Position numbers and translations under genes: made by a program. Below, piece by piece: positions 20,886 to 28,787 of a DNA stretch of 64,000 nucleotides (position 1 is its first letter; each line of letters begins with the position of its first letter). A model generated the notes under the pieces. It was not told the origin of the DNA. It did no database searches and saw only the letters and a list, made by a program, of their open reading frames with translations. The stretch is from an uncultured Hyphomicrobiales bacterium (GTDB lineage: Bacteria; Pseudomonadota; Alphaproteobacteria; Rhizobiales; Ancalomicrobiaceae), in the NCBI GenBank assembly GCA_903930435.1, contig CAIYYN010000029.1, positions 62,001 through 126,000 on the forward strand. Direction: 5' to 3'.

Positions 20886-21780
20886 CCTGTCGCCCGAAGT
20901 TGCCGAGGCTCTTGACGCCGGTCGCCCCGTCGTGGCGCTTGAATCAACCATCATAACGCACGGAATGCCCTATCCCGCCAATCTCGAAACCGCCCTCGCC
21001 GTTGAAGCGGTCGTGCGCGCCAATGGGGCCGTTCCTGCGACGATTGCCGTGATCGAGGGCAGGGCGAAGGCGGGTCTTGATCAAGCTCAACTGGAAGCCC
21101 TGGCGCAGACGCGGGGCGTCGTAAAGGCGTCCAGCCGTGATCTGGCAGTCGCCATGGTGCAGAAACGTAGTGCCGGAACAACGGTTTCCGCCACGATGCG
21201 GCTCGCCGAACTGGCAGGCATCCGCATCTTTGCCACCGGTGGCGTCGGCGGCGTGCATCGCGGGGCTGAATCCACATTCGATATTTCGGCAGACCTCACC
21301 GAACTTGGTCGCACCCACACCGCGGTCGTGTCTGCCGGGGTGAAATCGATCCTCGATATCGCCAAGACGCTGGAAGTGCTGGAAACGCAACGGGTTCCGG
21401 TCATTGCCTATCAGAGCGATGATTTCCCGGCCTTCTTTACCCGCTCCAGCGGCTTCAAGGCCGATCACCGGCTCGATACGCCGGAAGACATCGCCGCCGC
21501 CATGCACCTGCACTATAGCCTCGACTGCGGAACCGGATTGATGATTGCCAATCCGATCCCGGTAGACGCTGCTCTCGATCCCGCCTTCATTGATGAGACC
21601 ATCGCCGAGGCCGTCGCCGAGGCCGATGCACGCGGTATCACGCGCAAGGCGCTGACCCCCTTTTTGCTGCAACGGATCAATGAACTCTCCGGCGGCCGCA
21701 GCCTCACCGCCAACATCGCCCTGATCAGGAACAATGCAGCGCTGGCGGCAAGGATTGCGGTGGCTTATGTTGGGGGGTAA
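20866..21780 (+). CDS. psuG: Pseudouridine-5'-phosphate glycosidase
   Basis: 304 residues. It breaks the C-C glycosidic bond of pseudouridine 5'-phosphate to uracil and ribose 5-phosphate. The family motifs VALESTIITHGMPYP, GLDQAQLEAL, ATGGVGGVHRGAE, YQSDDFPAF and GLMIANPIP are intact. ATG 20866 gives the normal start; ATG 20872 is also possible. The final codons (AVAYVGG) differ from the relict copy at 24371-24475 (AVAYAVEVFD). The last 84 bp before that point recur downstream with only silent changes (see repeat and pseudogene entries), so this gene's 3' end marks a recombination boundary. Confidence 0.95.
   Translation: MSMLKPDLSPEVAEALDAGRPVVALESTIITHGMPYPANLETALAVEAVVRANGAVPATIAVIEGRAKAGLDQAQLEALAQTRGVVKASSRDLAVAMVQKRSAGTTVSATMRLAELAGIRIFATGGVGGVHRGAESTFDISADLTELGRTHTAVVSAGVKSILDIAKTLEVLETQRVPVIAYQSDDFPAFFTRSSGFKADHRLDTPEDIAAAMHLHYSLDCGTGLMIANPIPVDAALDPAFIDETIAEAVAEADARGITRKALTPFLLQRINELSGGRSLTANIALIRNNAALAARIAVAYVGG
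21686..21769 (+). repeat. Direct repeat, copy 1 (psuG 3' end)
   Basis: 84 bp that align without gaps to 24372-24455. 77 positions are identical. The seven differences all fall on third codon positions of the psuG frame and none changes an amino acid. The similarity stops abruptly one codon before the last few residues of this copy. Confidence 0.92.
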
Positions 21781-21813
21781 AATCGACGCGCTCTGGCCCA
21801 GCAAGGATTTTCC

Positions 21814-23841
21814 TCACTCACCGACAGAAATGCGTTCCGCCGTTGTCTCCCAGCCGTTTTCATGCAGCACCAATTTCGTCACGCGGCCAGATGCATCCCG
21901 TTCGAACGATATTTGGGCGGCAGCGGTTGTATAGAAAAACGCGTGATCGCTGAACGGATAGACCTCAGTCTTACCCGTGCCGTTGACCTTTATGTAATAT
22001 CTTGTGTCCTCACGCGAGAAGTCGAGATTGACTTGCGGGCGGAGCTGATAGCTGGCGACAAAGGCATCCATTGCTTTTGGATCTACCGCTGCGACAGTCC
22101 GTGGCCGACGCTGATCGGCCAGGCGGGCCTTATAGGCGTCTTCGAGCTGCCTGGCCTCGTCTTCAGTGATGCGCGCAGCGTGATTTGCCCAACCATCCCA
22201 GTGTAAGACCGCCATATTGAAATGGCCGTCCCTTTCAGCTTCGAATGTCACCTGAGTTGGCGACGTCGTATAGAAGAAGTCACGGTCAGTATAGGGGAAG
22301 ATCTCGACGCGCTGGGTATCCAGCTTCTTGCTGAAAAAATGCGTTCCTTCCCGCGTAAAGGTAAAGACCTGATCCGGTGGCAATTTATAATAACCGACGA
22401 ACTGCTCCAGCGTCTGTTCGGCAAGTGGAACAATCGCCTTCGGCGTCAGCTGATCCTGAACCCGCTGTGTATACAGGGCGTTCATGCGCTTGGCCTCATT
22501 GTTATCGACCCGGACCAGCCGCGTACTGCCGCGACGCCAGCTGATATCGAATGCGACGACCTTACCGTCGACGATCTCGGCGTTGCGTGGGGCCAGATGG
22601 CGGTTGTGATAGACGAAATCGCCATCCGGTCGTAAAAGCACCGTCGTCATCGGCTCACCGGTCAGCTGGCCATAGAGTTGACCCATCCAGTAGGTCAGAC
22701 TGATGACCTGATTGGGATAAAGCTCGGGATCGAACTGGAATGTGCCGACGAAGGCTTCCGGATGGTCCTTCAGCGTCGGGTCAAGCTCGGTGCTGTCGGT
22801 CTTGGGCTTGAACTGGGCTGCAAGTGTTGCGGGCGAAGGCGAGGGTTGCGGGCCGGTTGCGGCAGCTTGGGTTGGCGTCTCCGGCGCCGGGCTCTGGGCA
22901 TTCGCGCCAGCCGCTAGTCCGAGCAAGGGGAGAACAAAGACGGCGACAGCTGCCTTACGACGCAAGGTAAAATTGGGTTCCATGGGTGTCTCCCTCAAGA
23001 TGAAATCGATCCGACGGCTCACATTGGATGTGCGAGCCATGGCCACCCCGAGGCCAGGTTTGCTGGCCCTGGAGGCGACTGTGAGCAGGATTTCGGCGTA
23101 GGTTGTCCGGTCGCCAATTGCACGGATTGCGGCCTCGTCGCTGATGGTCTCGGCCAGCTCGGCAAGGCGATGTTTCAGCCACCATGCCAGTGGGTTGAAC
23201 CAGAATATGGCCCTGTGAACATTGGCGAGAAGCAGGGTGAAGAAGTCGCGGTTGCGAATGTGGTTGCCTTCGTGGGCCAGCACGGCCGCGAGCTGGACGG
23301 GTGACCAACTCCGACAATTCGCAGGCAGCAGGATCGTGCGACCAACCGTCATCGGCATCGTCACCCGTTGACTTGTGCGGACGCTACGAAAGCGGGGGTC
23401 CATCCGATCATAGGGTCGCGCTGTTACCCGCAGGTACTGGGCCCGGCCGAAACCAACCAAAAGCCGCAATAATTGACCGAATGCTACCGCTTCGTAGACA
23501 CGGTCCGCCATCCGCCACCAATCGATGGGCAGCGAAGCGGCTTTCACCGCTGTCTTGATAAATGAGCGCGTGTCCACGTCATCCGTTGCCGCATAGTCCA
23601 GCGGGGAGGGACCTGCGAGCGTCATCGACGTCCAAGAGGTAGCAGTTTGTGGTGCCGGTATCGAAATCGGCAGCCTGATCAAGTGCATGGTTACCGGCAT
23701 CGCCAGTGCGCCGATGAGAAGAAGGGACCAGACCATCATCTCCACACGCGGAGACGACACTCTTGCAGCTCTCAAGGCCAGCCAGATCGCAAGACCAGCC
23801 AGGCCCGAACGCACGGCAGCTTCAAGAACGATCTGCAGCAT
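21814..23841 (-). CDS. BlaR1/MecR1-like M56 membrane metallopeptidase with DUF3471-like sensor repeats
   Basis: 675 residues. The N-terminal 315 residues are an M56 antirepressor: membrane helices near 13-30, 35-55 and 298-314, and zinc motif H190-E-G-N-H194 with a further acidic ligand candidate in AETISDEA (231-236). In BlaR1, ligand binding outside triggers this protease, which leads to loss of the BlaI repressor inside. Here the outer part (about 316-675) has no penicillin-binding motifs. It ends in two clear DUF3471-like beta repeats (VGYYKLPPDQ... and VASYQLRPQ...), preceded by a more distant related segment near 365. The ligand is therefore unknown. It follows the BlaI-type gene by 3 bp. 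Confidence 0.85.
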   Translation of the reverse strand: MLQIVLEAAVRSGLAGLAIWLALRAARVSSPRVEMMVWSLLLIGALAMPVTMHLIRLPISIPAPQTATSWTSMTLAGPSPLDYAATDDVDTRSFIKTAVKAASLPIDWWRMADRVYEAVAFGQLLRLLVGFGRAQYLRVTARPYDRMDPRFRSVRTSQRVTMPMTVGRTILLPANCRSWSPVQLAAVLAHEGNHIRNRDFFTLLLANVHRAIFWFNPLAWWLKHRLAELAETISDEAAIRAIGDRTTYAEILLTVASRASKPGLGVAMARTSNVSRRIDFILRETPMEPNFTLRRKAAVAVFVLPLLGLAAGANAQSPAPETPTQAAATGPQPSPSPATLAAQFKPKTDSTELDPTLKDHPEAFVGTFQFDPELYPNQVISLTYWMGQLYGQLTGEPMTTVLLRPDGDFVYHNRHLAPRNAEIVDGKVVAFDISWRRGSTRLVRVDNNEAKRMNALYTQRVQDQLTPKAIVPLAEQTLEQFVGYYKLPPDQVFTFTREGTHFFSKKLDTQRVEIFPYTDRDFFYTTSPTQVTFEAERDGHFNMAVLHWDGWANHAARITEDEARQLEDAYKARLADQRRPRTVAAVDPKAMDAFVASYQLRPQVNLDFSREDTRYYIKVNGTGKTEVYPFSDHAFFYTTAAAQISFERDASGRVTKLVLHENGWETTAERISVGE

Positions 23842-23844
23842 CGC

Positions 23845-24234
23845 CTAATCTTTCTTAGGGTTACGCGCCTTCGCTTCAGCGATCTTGTCGCCGAGCAGCT
23901 TCAGTTGTCGGGAATCGAGCACTGCCCCGTCGACCATGCCGACGAGCACTTCGTCGATTGCCCCATCACAGAACCAGTCGACCAGTCGCTTGACGGCCCT
24001 GGCTGCCACCAGACCCCGAGCCTCAACAGCGCTATAAAGGAATGTGCGGCCTTCGGTTGTATGGGTGACGTAGTTTTTATCTTCCAGCCGTCGCAACACC
24101 GTGCGCACGGTTGAGTCCTTCAGCGGCTTTTGCAATCGCTCGCGAACGGCATCAGCCGTCATCGGACCATCGTCCCAGATAATCTGCATCACTTCGCGTT
24201 CGAGATCGCCCAGATCGGCCGAGATGTCAGTCAC
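23845..24234 (-). CDS. BlaI/MecI/CopY-family repressor
   Basis: 129 residues. A winged helix fills the first 75 residues (LGDLEREVMQIIWDDGPMTADAVRERL, STVRTVLRRLEDKNYV), and the C-terminal dimerisation region follows. Such repressors bind palindromes at their own promoter and are inactivated by the partner M56 protease. The partner gene starts 3 bp downstream, and a perfect palindrome lies 16 bp upstream of this start. The genomic target beyond autoregulation is unknown; no beta-lactamase is nearby. Confidence 0.93.
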   Translation of the reverse strand: MTDISADLGDLEREVMQIIWDDGPMTADAVRERLQKPLKDSTVRTVLRRLEDKNYVTHTTEGRTFLYSAVEARGLVAARAVKRLVDWFCDGAIDEVLVGMVDGAVLDSRQLKLLGDKIAEAKARNPKKD

Positions 24235-24249
24235 TGTCTGCTACTCCCT

Positions 24250-24274
24250 GTAGTGTTACGATTCGTAACACTAC
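24250..24274. promoter_or_regulatory. Perfect 25-bp palindrome, operator of the BlaI-type repressor
   Basis: Two perfectly complementary 12-bp arms (GTAGTGTTACGA and its reverse complement) flank one central T at 24262. It sits 16 bp before the repressor's ATG, where it would cover the promoter or leader. BlaI-family operators are palindromes with GTA/TAC-type ends, which fits. Only one site was found in the window. Confidence 0.8.
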
Positions 24275-24370
24275 CGGATCTCGGGATCAAGAGTGTTGGG
24301 TTCAAATTACACAAAAAAGTTGTAGTCCGTATTTTTAATATTCATATCAATGTAATTTTGTGTAGAGGGG

Positions 24371-24475
24371 GTCTCCGGCGGCCGCAGCCTGACAGCCAAT
24401 ATCGCCCTGATCAGGAACAACGCCGCTCTGGCTGCAAGGATTGCGGTGGCTTATGCAGTCGAAGTATTCGACTGA
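24371..24475 (+). pseudogene. Relict 3' end of a second psuG
   Basis: The frame reads the last 34 codons of a PsuG (SGGRSLTANIALIRNN, then AALAARIAVAYAVEVFD and a stop) with no start and nothing of the gene upstream. The left edge at 24371 is sharp: AT-rich sequence, then psuG. It matches the resident psuG end at 77 of 84 positions, all differences silent. It is best read as the original chromosomal 3' end left behind when a diverged psuG plus the BlaR1/BlaI pair was brought in by recombination. Confidence 0.85.
24372..24455 (+). repeat. Direct repeat, copy 2 (relict psuG end)
   Basis: Partner of the copy at 21686-21769. The two copies bracket about 2.6 kb containing the BlaI-type and M56 genes. 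No integrase, transposase or terminal inverted repeat was found at either edge. Confidence 0.92.
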
Positions 24476-24596
24476 AGCCTGCTCGGCTCTATCCGCGAAT
24501 TAAGGTAAATAGTCAGTTTTTAAATACTCAAATTGTCTCTGATTATCATCAGCTGTAACATCTTTGCGTTCGTTGATTTCAGACATCGAGGCAGGA

Positions 24597-24869
24597 ATGC
24601 TTGATCAATCGTTTCAATCGGATTTTCAGCCGGACCGTCGACAGGCCGTCCGACGCCGGACGCGGCATAAGGCAAAGGTTGTCGTGAATGCTGGATGGTC
24701 AACCTTTGATGCCGAGATCCTGAATCTGTCGCCGGATGGTGCGCTTGTGCAGCTTGATGGCCTCGGCGCTATTCCGGAGACGTTTGAGCTGCGCTTTCAC
24801 GATCGCAAGCGGCTCGTGACCCGCGTCTGGTCGCGGGGCCTGAAGGCCGGCGTCATCTTCGAAGCGTAA
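24597..24869 (+). CDS. Small PilZ-domain protein
   Basis: 90 residues, a single PilZ domain. The c-di-GMP-binding features are visible: the arginine cluster RRQAVRRRTRHK (RxxxR) and the NLSPDGA box (D/NxSxxG). PilZ proteins pass the c-di-GMP signal to motility, polysaccharide or other targets by protein contact. ATG 24597 follows GAGGCAGGA and is preferred to the upstream TTG at 24564. It lies 121 bp after the psuG relict and is not in an obvious operon. Confidence 0.85.
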   Translation: MLDQSFQSDFQPDRRQAVRRRTRHKAKVVVNAGWSTFDAEILNLSPDGALVQLDGLGAIPETFELRFHDRKRLVTRVWSRGLKAGVIFEA

Positions 24870-24919
24870 GTCTGTGTGAAGGGGCAGGGCGATGATCGCC
24901 CAGCCGCTTGGATCACACA

Positions 24920-25969
24920 TCAGGGCGCGGGATCGCCGTGCAACTGATGGGCCGCATTTATGCGGGCCTCGATTTCCGGGGTGATCACGATCTCCTGCGA
25001 GTCCAGATCGACTTTCAGCTGCTCAAGGCTTGTCGCGCCGATGATGTTTGACGTCACGAACGGACGCGACGTCACATAGGCGATGGCGAGCTGTGCGGGA
25101 TCAAGGCCGAAATCCCGCGCAATTGCCAGATAGGAGTCGATAGCCGCTTCGGTTCCCGGCTTCTGATAACGTGCGCCGCGATCAAACAGGGTCGTCCGTG
25201 CGCCCGGCGGGCGGGCACCGCGCTGGTACTTGCCGGTGAGGAAACCCTGCGCCAGCGGCGAATAGGCGAGCAGCCCGACGCCTTCGCGGGCATGGAACTC
25301 GGCCAGGCCGACCTCATATTGCCGATTGAGAAGATTATAGGCGTTCTGGACTGAGACGACGCGCGGCTGGTTGCGGGTCTCGGCCAGATGCAGGAAGCGC
25401 GACAGCCCCCAGGCCGTTTCATTGGACAGGCCGATGTGCCGGACCTTGCCCTCCTTGACCAGTTCGTCGAGCGCATCGAGCGTTTCTTCAATCGCCACTT
25501 CGCTGCCACCGCCGCGCCCGGCTGCATTGCTGCCGCCACCAAACAGCGGCACAGACCGGTTCGGCCAATGCAGTTGGTAGAGATCGAGATAATCCGTCTG
25601 CAGTCGGTGCAACGACCCCTCGATGGCTTCGCGGATATTCGAGCGATCCAGCCGGGGAGGGCGTGCATCTTGGCGCAGATAGGTGGAATCGCTGGGACCA
25701 GAGACCTTCGAGGCAAGGATCACCTTGTCACGCGTGCCACGCGCCTTGAACCACGTGCCGATGATCCGCTCCGTCGAGCCCTGTGTCTCTGCGCGCGGCG
25801 GGATCGAATACATCTCGGCGGTATCGATGAAATTGATGCCGCGATCGAGCGCATAATCAAGCTGCGCATGGCCTTCCGCCTCGGTGTTCTGCTGTCCCCA
25901 GGTCATGGTTCCCAGGCAAATGGAGGTGACCCGGATGTCTGTCCGGCCAAGTTGACGGAATTCGGTCAT
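24920..25969 (-). CDS. Aldo/keto reductase, Tas-like
   Basis: 349 residues. An NADPH-dependent reductase of aldehydes or ketones on a TIM barrel. Motifs: LGRTDIRVTSICLGTMTWG, the catalytic Asp/Tyr pair in FIDTAEMYSIP, the lysine in ILASKV, and the histidine in YQLHWPNRS. The length and the FIDTAEMY-type start match the Tas branch. ATG 25969 gives the normal N-terminus; a frame extending to 26056 is not family-like. Its first 113 bp overlap, in another frame, the tail of the ParE-like reading frame. Confidence 0.93.
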   Translation of the reverse strand: MTEFRQLGRTDIRVTSICLGTMTWGQQNTEAEGHAQLDYALDRGINFIDTAEMYSIPPRAETQGSTERIIGTWFKARGTRDKVILASKVSGPSDSTYLRQDARPPRLDRSNIREAIEGSLHRLQTDYLDLYQLHWPNRSVPLFGGGSNAAGRGGGSEVAIEETLDALDELVKEGKVRHIGLSNETAWGLSRFLHLAETRNQPRVVSVQNAYNLLNRQYEVGLAEFHAREGVGLLAYSPLAQGFLTGKYQRGARPPGARTTLFDRGARYQKPGTEAAIDSYLAIARDFGLDPAQLAIAYVTSRPFVTSNIIGATSLEQLKVDLDSQEIVITPEIEARINAAHQLHGDPAP

Positions 25970-26348
25970 GGGGAAACTTTCGCGTGAGGGGCGGTTGCAG
26001 GTAGGGGGGCGAGGAGGGCGAAGACTGAGGATGTCTATAATACGCCGATGTGACAATTCGCAACTGATTGAAGGGGATGGGGGGCTGGCGCTTAGCTACT
26101 GTCTTGTCAGTCACCGTACAGGCAATTAGGGTTGACCGCTCAAAGGGTACAATCCTCAGGCCCTCCGCTAAATCATCGCGTGGGCGTCCACCATGCGGAA
26201 TATTGCCAATACGGACGCAACGGTCGCGGATACGTTGAACGAACCCGCGAGCTATTGCTGCGCTTCCGCTCAACTCGTGTATATAGTGAAAAATCGTGCT
26301 AATATCTTTGACGGCTTCTGGCCGGAACGTCACTTTAAGGTGTCGCAT
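25857..26348 (-). CDS. parE: ParE-like toxin with abnormal C-terminal extension (possibly inactive)
   Basis: Residues 1-84 are a recognisable RelE/ParE toxin: VTFRPEAVKDISTIFHYI, ARGFVQRIRDRC, and HGGRPRDDLAEGLRIVPFERSTLIACTVTDKTV. ParE toxins block DNA gyrase. After residue 84 the normal short ending (VxILRVFxGGxD) is not found. The frame instead continues through a proline-rich stretch and into the aldo/keto reductase gene, for 163 residues in total, when about 95 are expected. An insertion or frameshift near 26090 is likely. It starts inside the end of the antitoxin gene (14-bp overlap), normal for parDE. Confidence 0.65.
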   Translation of the reverse strand: MRHLKVTFRPEAVKDISTIFHYIHELSGSAAIARGFVQRIRDRCVRIGNIPHGGRPRDDLAEGLRIVPFERSTLIACTVTDKTVAKRQPPIPFNQLRIVTSAYYRHPQSSPSSPPYLQPPLTRKFPHDRIPSTWPDRHPGHLHLPGNHDLGTAEHRGGRPCAA

Positions 26349-26625
26349 TTCCGCCAGATTGCTTTGCGCGAGTGAAGAGGGTGTCTAACTGGGCGTCAAC
26401 GTCCTCAATCGTCACATTGGGGCGGGGATCGTCGAGTGAACGGCGGATGCGGGCACGTATGGCCTCAAGGTGTTCCTCGTCTTCGACGCGCTTTTGCTTC
26501 CATAAACGTATAGCGTCTCGAAGTGCTTCGCCTGTCGAAACATAGTCACCGGCCGCGACACTGGCGCGGAGTTCGCGGATCATTTCCGGGGGCAGGCTGA
26601 AGGTGACTTCTTCGGCGACTTCCAT
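26335..26625 (-). CDS. parD: ParD-like ribbon-helix-helix antitoxin
   Basis: 96 residues. The N-terminal half is a ribbon-helix-helix DNA-binding fold (VTFSLPPEMIRELRASVAAGDYVSTGEALRDAIRLW), the rest a charged toxin-binding tail. ParD neutralises ParE and represses the pair's promoter. It overlaps the downstream toxin gene by 14 bp. Start ATG 26625. The antitoxin looks intact even though the toxin end does not. Confidence 0.88.
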   Translation of the reverse strand: MEVAEEVTFSLPPEMIRELRASVAAGDYVSTGEALRDAIRLWKQKRVEDEEHLEAIRARIRRSLDDPRPNVTIEDVDAQLDTLFTRAKQSGGNATP

Positions 26626-26718
26626 AAACAGCGTCCTTTATGGCGTTGACTGAAACGAGATCATAAAATGAGGTCGGAGTCAGCCTAAAGTGCTAAAGTC
26701 TCAAACAGGAAAGATGCC

Positions 26719-27225
26719 ATGAATTCACGGTCGAAAAAACAGAGAGATAAAAAGTTTGCAGAGATTGGCGAATTTATATTCTGCTTTTCACAGCTAGAGT
26801 TTTCAATTAGAATACGTTTGGGTGAAATGTTGAATATTGATGATAAATATTTCGATATTGTAACGAGTCGTTATGATTTTGCAATGCTTTGTTCTGTTAC
26901 AAAAGATATTATGTTATTGAAATATCCAGAAGCTAAGAAACAAATAGTGAAGGTGTTCGGAGCCTGTTATGATATAAACGCTGAGCGCAAGCGGATAGCA
27001 CACGGTACTTGGGCTGAAGGTGAAGAGGGACTGGCAAGTCGCCACGTACCGCGTGAAAAAATCAGCGCAGCTTGGTATTACGATAATGTTGAAGAGTTGC
27101 AGAAGCAAATACGAAAAGCGCAGCAAACCATGATCGATGTGCTTCATTTGCCAGAGCCGCGATCACAAAGGCAGGGTGGCGTCACGATGGTGGCCGCTGA
27201 AATAGTTATGAACGATGAGCCTTAA
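26719..27225 (+). CDS. HEPN-like protein of unknown function
   Basis: 168 residues, mostly helical and AT-rich in codon use. I do not recognise a named family, but two features resemble HEPN proteins: an N-terminal helix of the type FCFSQLEFSIRIRLGEML, and the Rx4H motif R90-KRIA-H95 within NAERKRIAHGTW. In HEPN RNases this motif is the catalytic pair. AGGAAAG precedes ATG 26719. No MNT nucleotidyltransferase partner is present, and the gene is divergent from the ParDE pair. It may be an orphan defence or toxin gene; this is inference from a short motif. Confidence 0.6.
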   Translation: MNSRSKKQRDKKFAEIGEFIFCFSQLEFSIRIRLGEMLNIDDKYFDIVTSRYDFAMLCSVTKDIMLLKYPEAKKQIVKVFGACYDINAERKRIAHGTWAEGEEGLASRHVPREKISAAWYYDNVEELQKQIRKAQQTMIDVLHLPEPRSQRQGGVTMVAAEIVMNDEP

Positions 27226-27356
27226 ACATCTTAGATGAAATTCGCATAAGATGGATTATGGAACTTAATCAGATTTCAAAAGCCCGGATAAGCGATATCT
27301 AGCTCCAACCCCCAAACGCCCCCTGCCGTTTTATCTCAACGGCTTCTGTCGGAGAT

Positions 27357-28604
27357 TTAAACCGGGGCTGTAGTGCCTGAGCTGGCGCGGGCTTCGACCA
27401 TGGCAATGAAGGCGTCGAACAGTTTGCGCATGGTCGGGCGCTTGTAGGGATAGACTTCCTCGCTGTCCATGTCGTGCACGACCATGGCGACATCCAATTC
27501 GAACAGCAGCAAGCGACCATCTGGCAATTCGGCGCAGTCGTAGCCGAAGTAATCCAGCCCGACGGTGTCATGCATGCGCTGGAATGCCCGCGCGTGACGT
27601 CTGGCGAAATCCTCGTCGAAGGTCGCCATCCAGTGTGCCTCGATGGCGCGCTTGGCCGGATCGTCTGCCATGCCTGCGCTCAGATAATGGACGATCCAGT
27701 GATCGGATACGGCCAGATGGCTGGCAAACGGCTTGCCATCGATCTGCACGACGCGCAGCTTGGTGAACCGCCCGTCCGGGCCACTGTAATCGATGAAGGG
27801 CGATAGGTAGAAACTGTCGGCCTGTTCGGCCTGCAAATAGGCTACAAGGTCAGCCGCCGACTCCAGTCGGTCCAGGCCGCCGCCTGCGTGCGTTCCGATG
27901 GGGCGAATGATTACCGGAAATGAGGCGTTTTCAAACAGGTCCGGCAATCTCTTCATGTTGTTTGCGAGCAGCATGAGGTCGGCTCGCCCGGCCCGCCAGG
28001 TCGGCGGCGAAAGGATATCTGGTTCATCCGCAAACATCGCGGAGACGCCATCACGGGTCAGTCTGGCGATCATATCAGCCCGTTGATTGAGCACCGGGCG
28101 CTGCCACCCCTGCGTCAGCAGATGCAGGCGCCGCAAGACCGGTGCATTGGTCTCACTTTCGGCGACTGCCACCATGGCGACATCGTGGGCCGGTACGTCG
28201 CGCAGGTCGCGCGTATCGGCATCCACGTAATGCAGCAACAGAGTAGCTTCGGACCCGGCGAGCAGAAAGCCGACGGGCGTATTGGCCATGAAATCACCGA
28301 CCGTGACAAAGGCGAGAATGCGCGGACCCCTGCCCGTTCCGAAAACGACCTTGTAAGTCCGTTGATATTTTAACGCGGTCCGCAGCGTCTCCAGCGCCAG
28401 ATCCGTCTTGCCGAGGCCTTGCAGGATCAGCGATGCGTCATGCAGGGCAACAGCGTCGCGGTGATTGGCTGAGATCCGCGCCTGCAATTCGTCCCATTTC
28501 GGCATGAGGTCGACCTGCTGGAACAACATCCGCAGGACGGTGGCCATGCCAATCGACAGATCTTCGCCGGATGAACTCACCGGTGCTGCGGACGTCGTCG
28601 TCAT
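27357..28604 (-). CDS. TPR-like / ATP-grasp domain protein
   Basis: 415 residues. Residues 20-95 look like a helical repeat region (MPKWDELQARISANHRDAVALHDASLILQGLGKTDLALETLRTA is in pieces TPR-like). The C-terminal half resembles RimK/ATP-grasp ligases: FPVIIRPIGTHAGGGLDRL, SPFIDYSGPDGRFTKLRVVQIDGKPF, and LDYFGYDCAELPDGRLLLFELD, the last carrying acidic metal-binding residues. ATP-grasp enzymes join a carboxylate to an amine; the substrate here is unknown. Related uncharacterised proteins exist in alphaproteobacteria. ATG 28604 was chosen over an upstream frame start at 28625. Confidence 0.72.
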   Translation of the reverse strand: MTTTSAAPVSSSGEDLSIGMATVLRMLFQQVDLMPKWDELQARISANHRDAVALHDASLILQGLGKTDLALETLRTALKYQRTYKVVFGTGRGPRILAFVTVGDFMANTPVGFLLAGSEATLLLHYVDADTRDLRDVPAHDVAMVAVAESETNAPVLRRLHLLTQGWQRPVLNQRADMIARLTRDGVSAMFADEPDILSPPTWRAGRADLMLLANNMKRLPDLFENASFPVIIRPIGTHAGGGLDRLESAADLVAYLQAEQADSFYLSPFIDYSGPDGRFTKLRVVQIDGKPFASHLAVSDHWIVHYLSAGMADDPAKRAIEAHWMATFDEDFARRHARAFQRMHDTVGLDYFGYDCAELPDGRLLLFELDVAMVVHDMDSEEVYPYKRPTMRKLFDAFIAMVEARASSGTTAPV

Positions 28605-28787
28605 TACCCTGCCCCTGAACCACACCTGCTGCCCGGATATTAACTTAAGATCCTGTCAGATCATGGTTTTCCGGATCTGTCTCAAATAATAGTATTTAGA
28701 CAGACTAGGGCGTCATGGTTAATCAGAGTTTAACTGGCGGCTTTTTGGAAGGTGGATTCCGGAATCCGGTTTAGCCGCGATGTCATC

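Noticed and set aside
20944-21804. 286-codon antisense frame over psuG
   Set aside because: Shadow frame of a well-supported gene.
24235-24371. Insertion sequence or integron end responsible for moving the BlaR1/BlaI pair
   Set aside because: No terminal inverted repeats, transposase, integrase or target-site duplication typical of transposons; the repeat is homologous psuG sequence instead.
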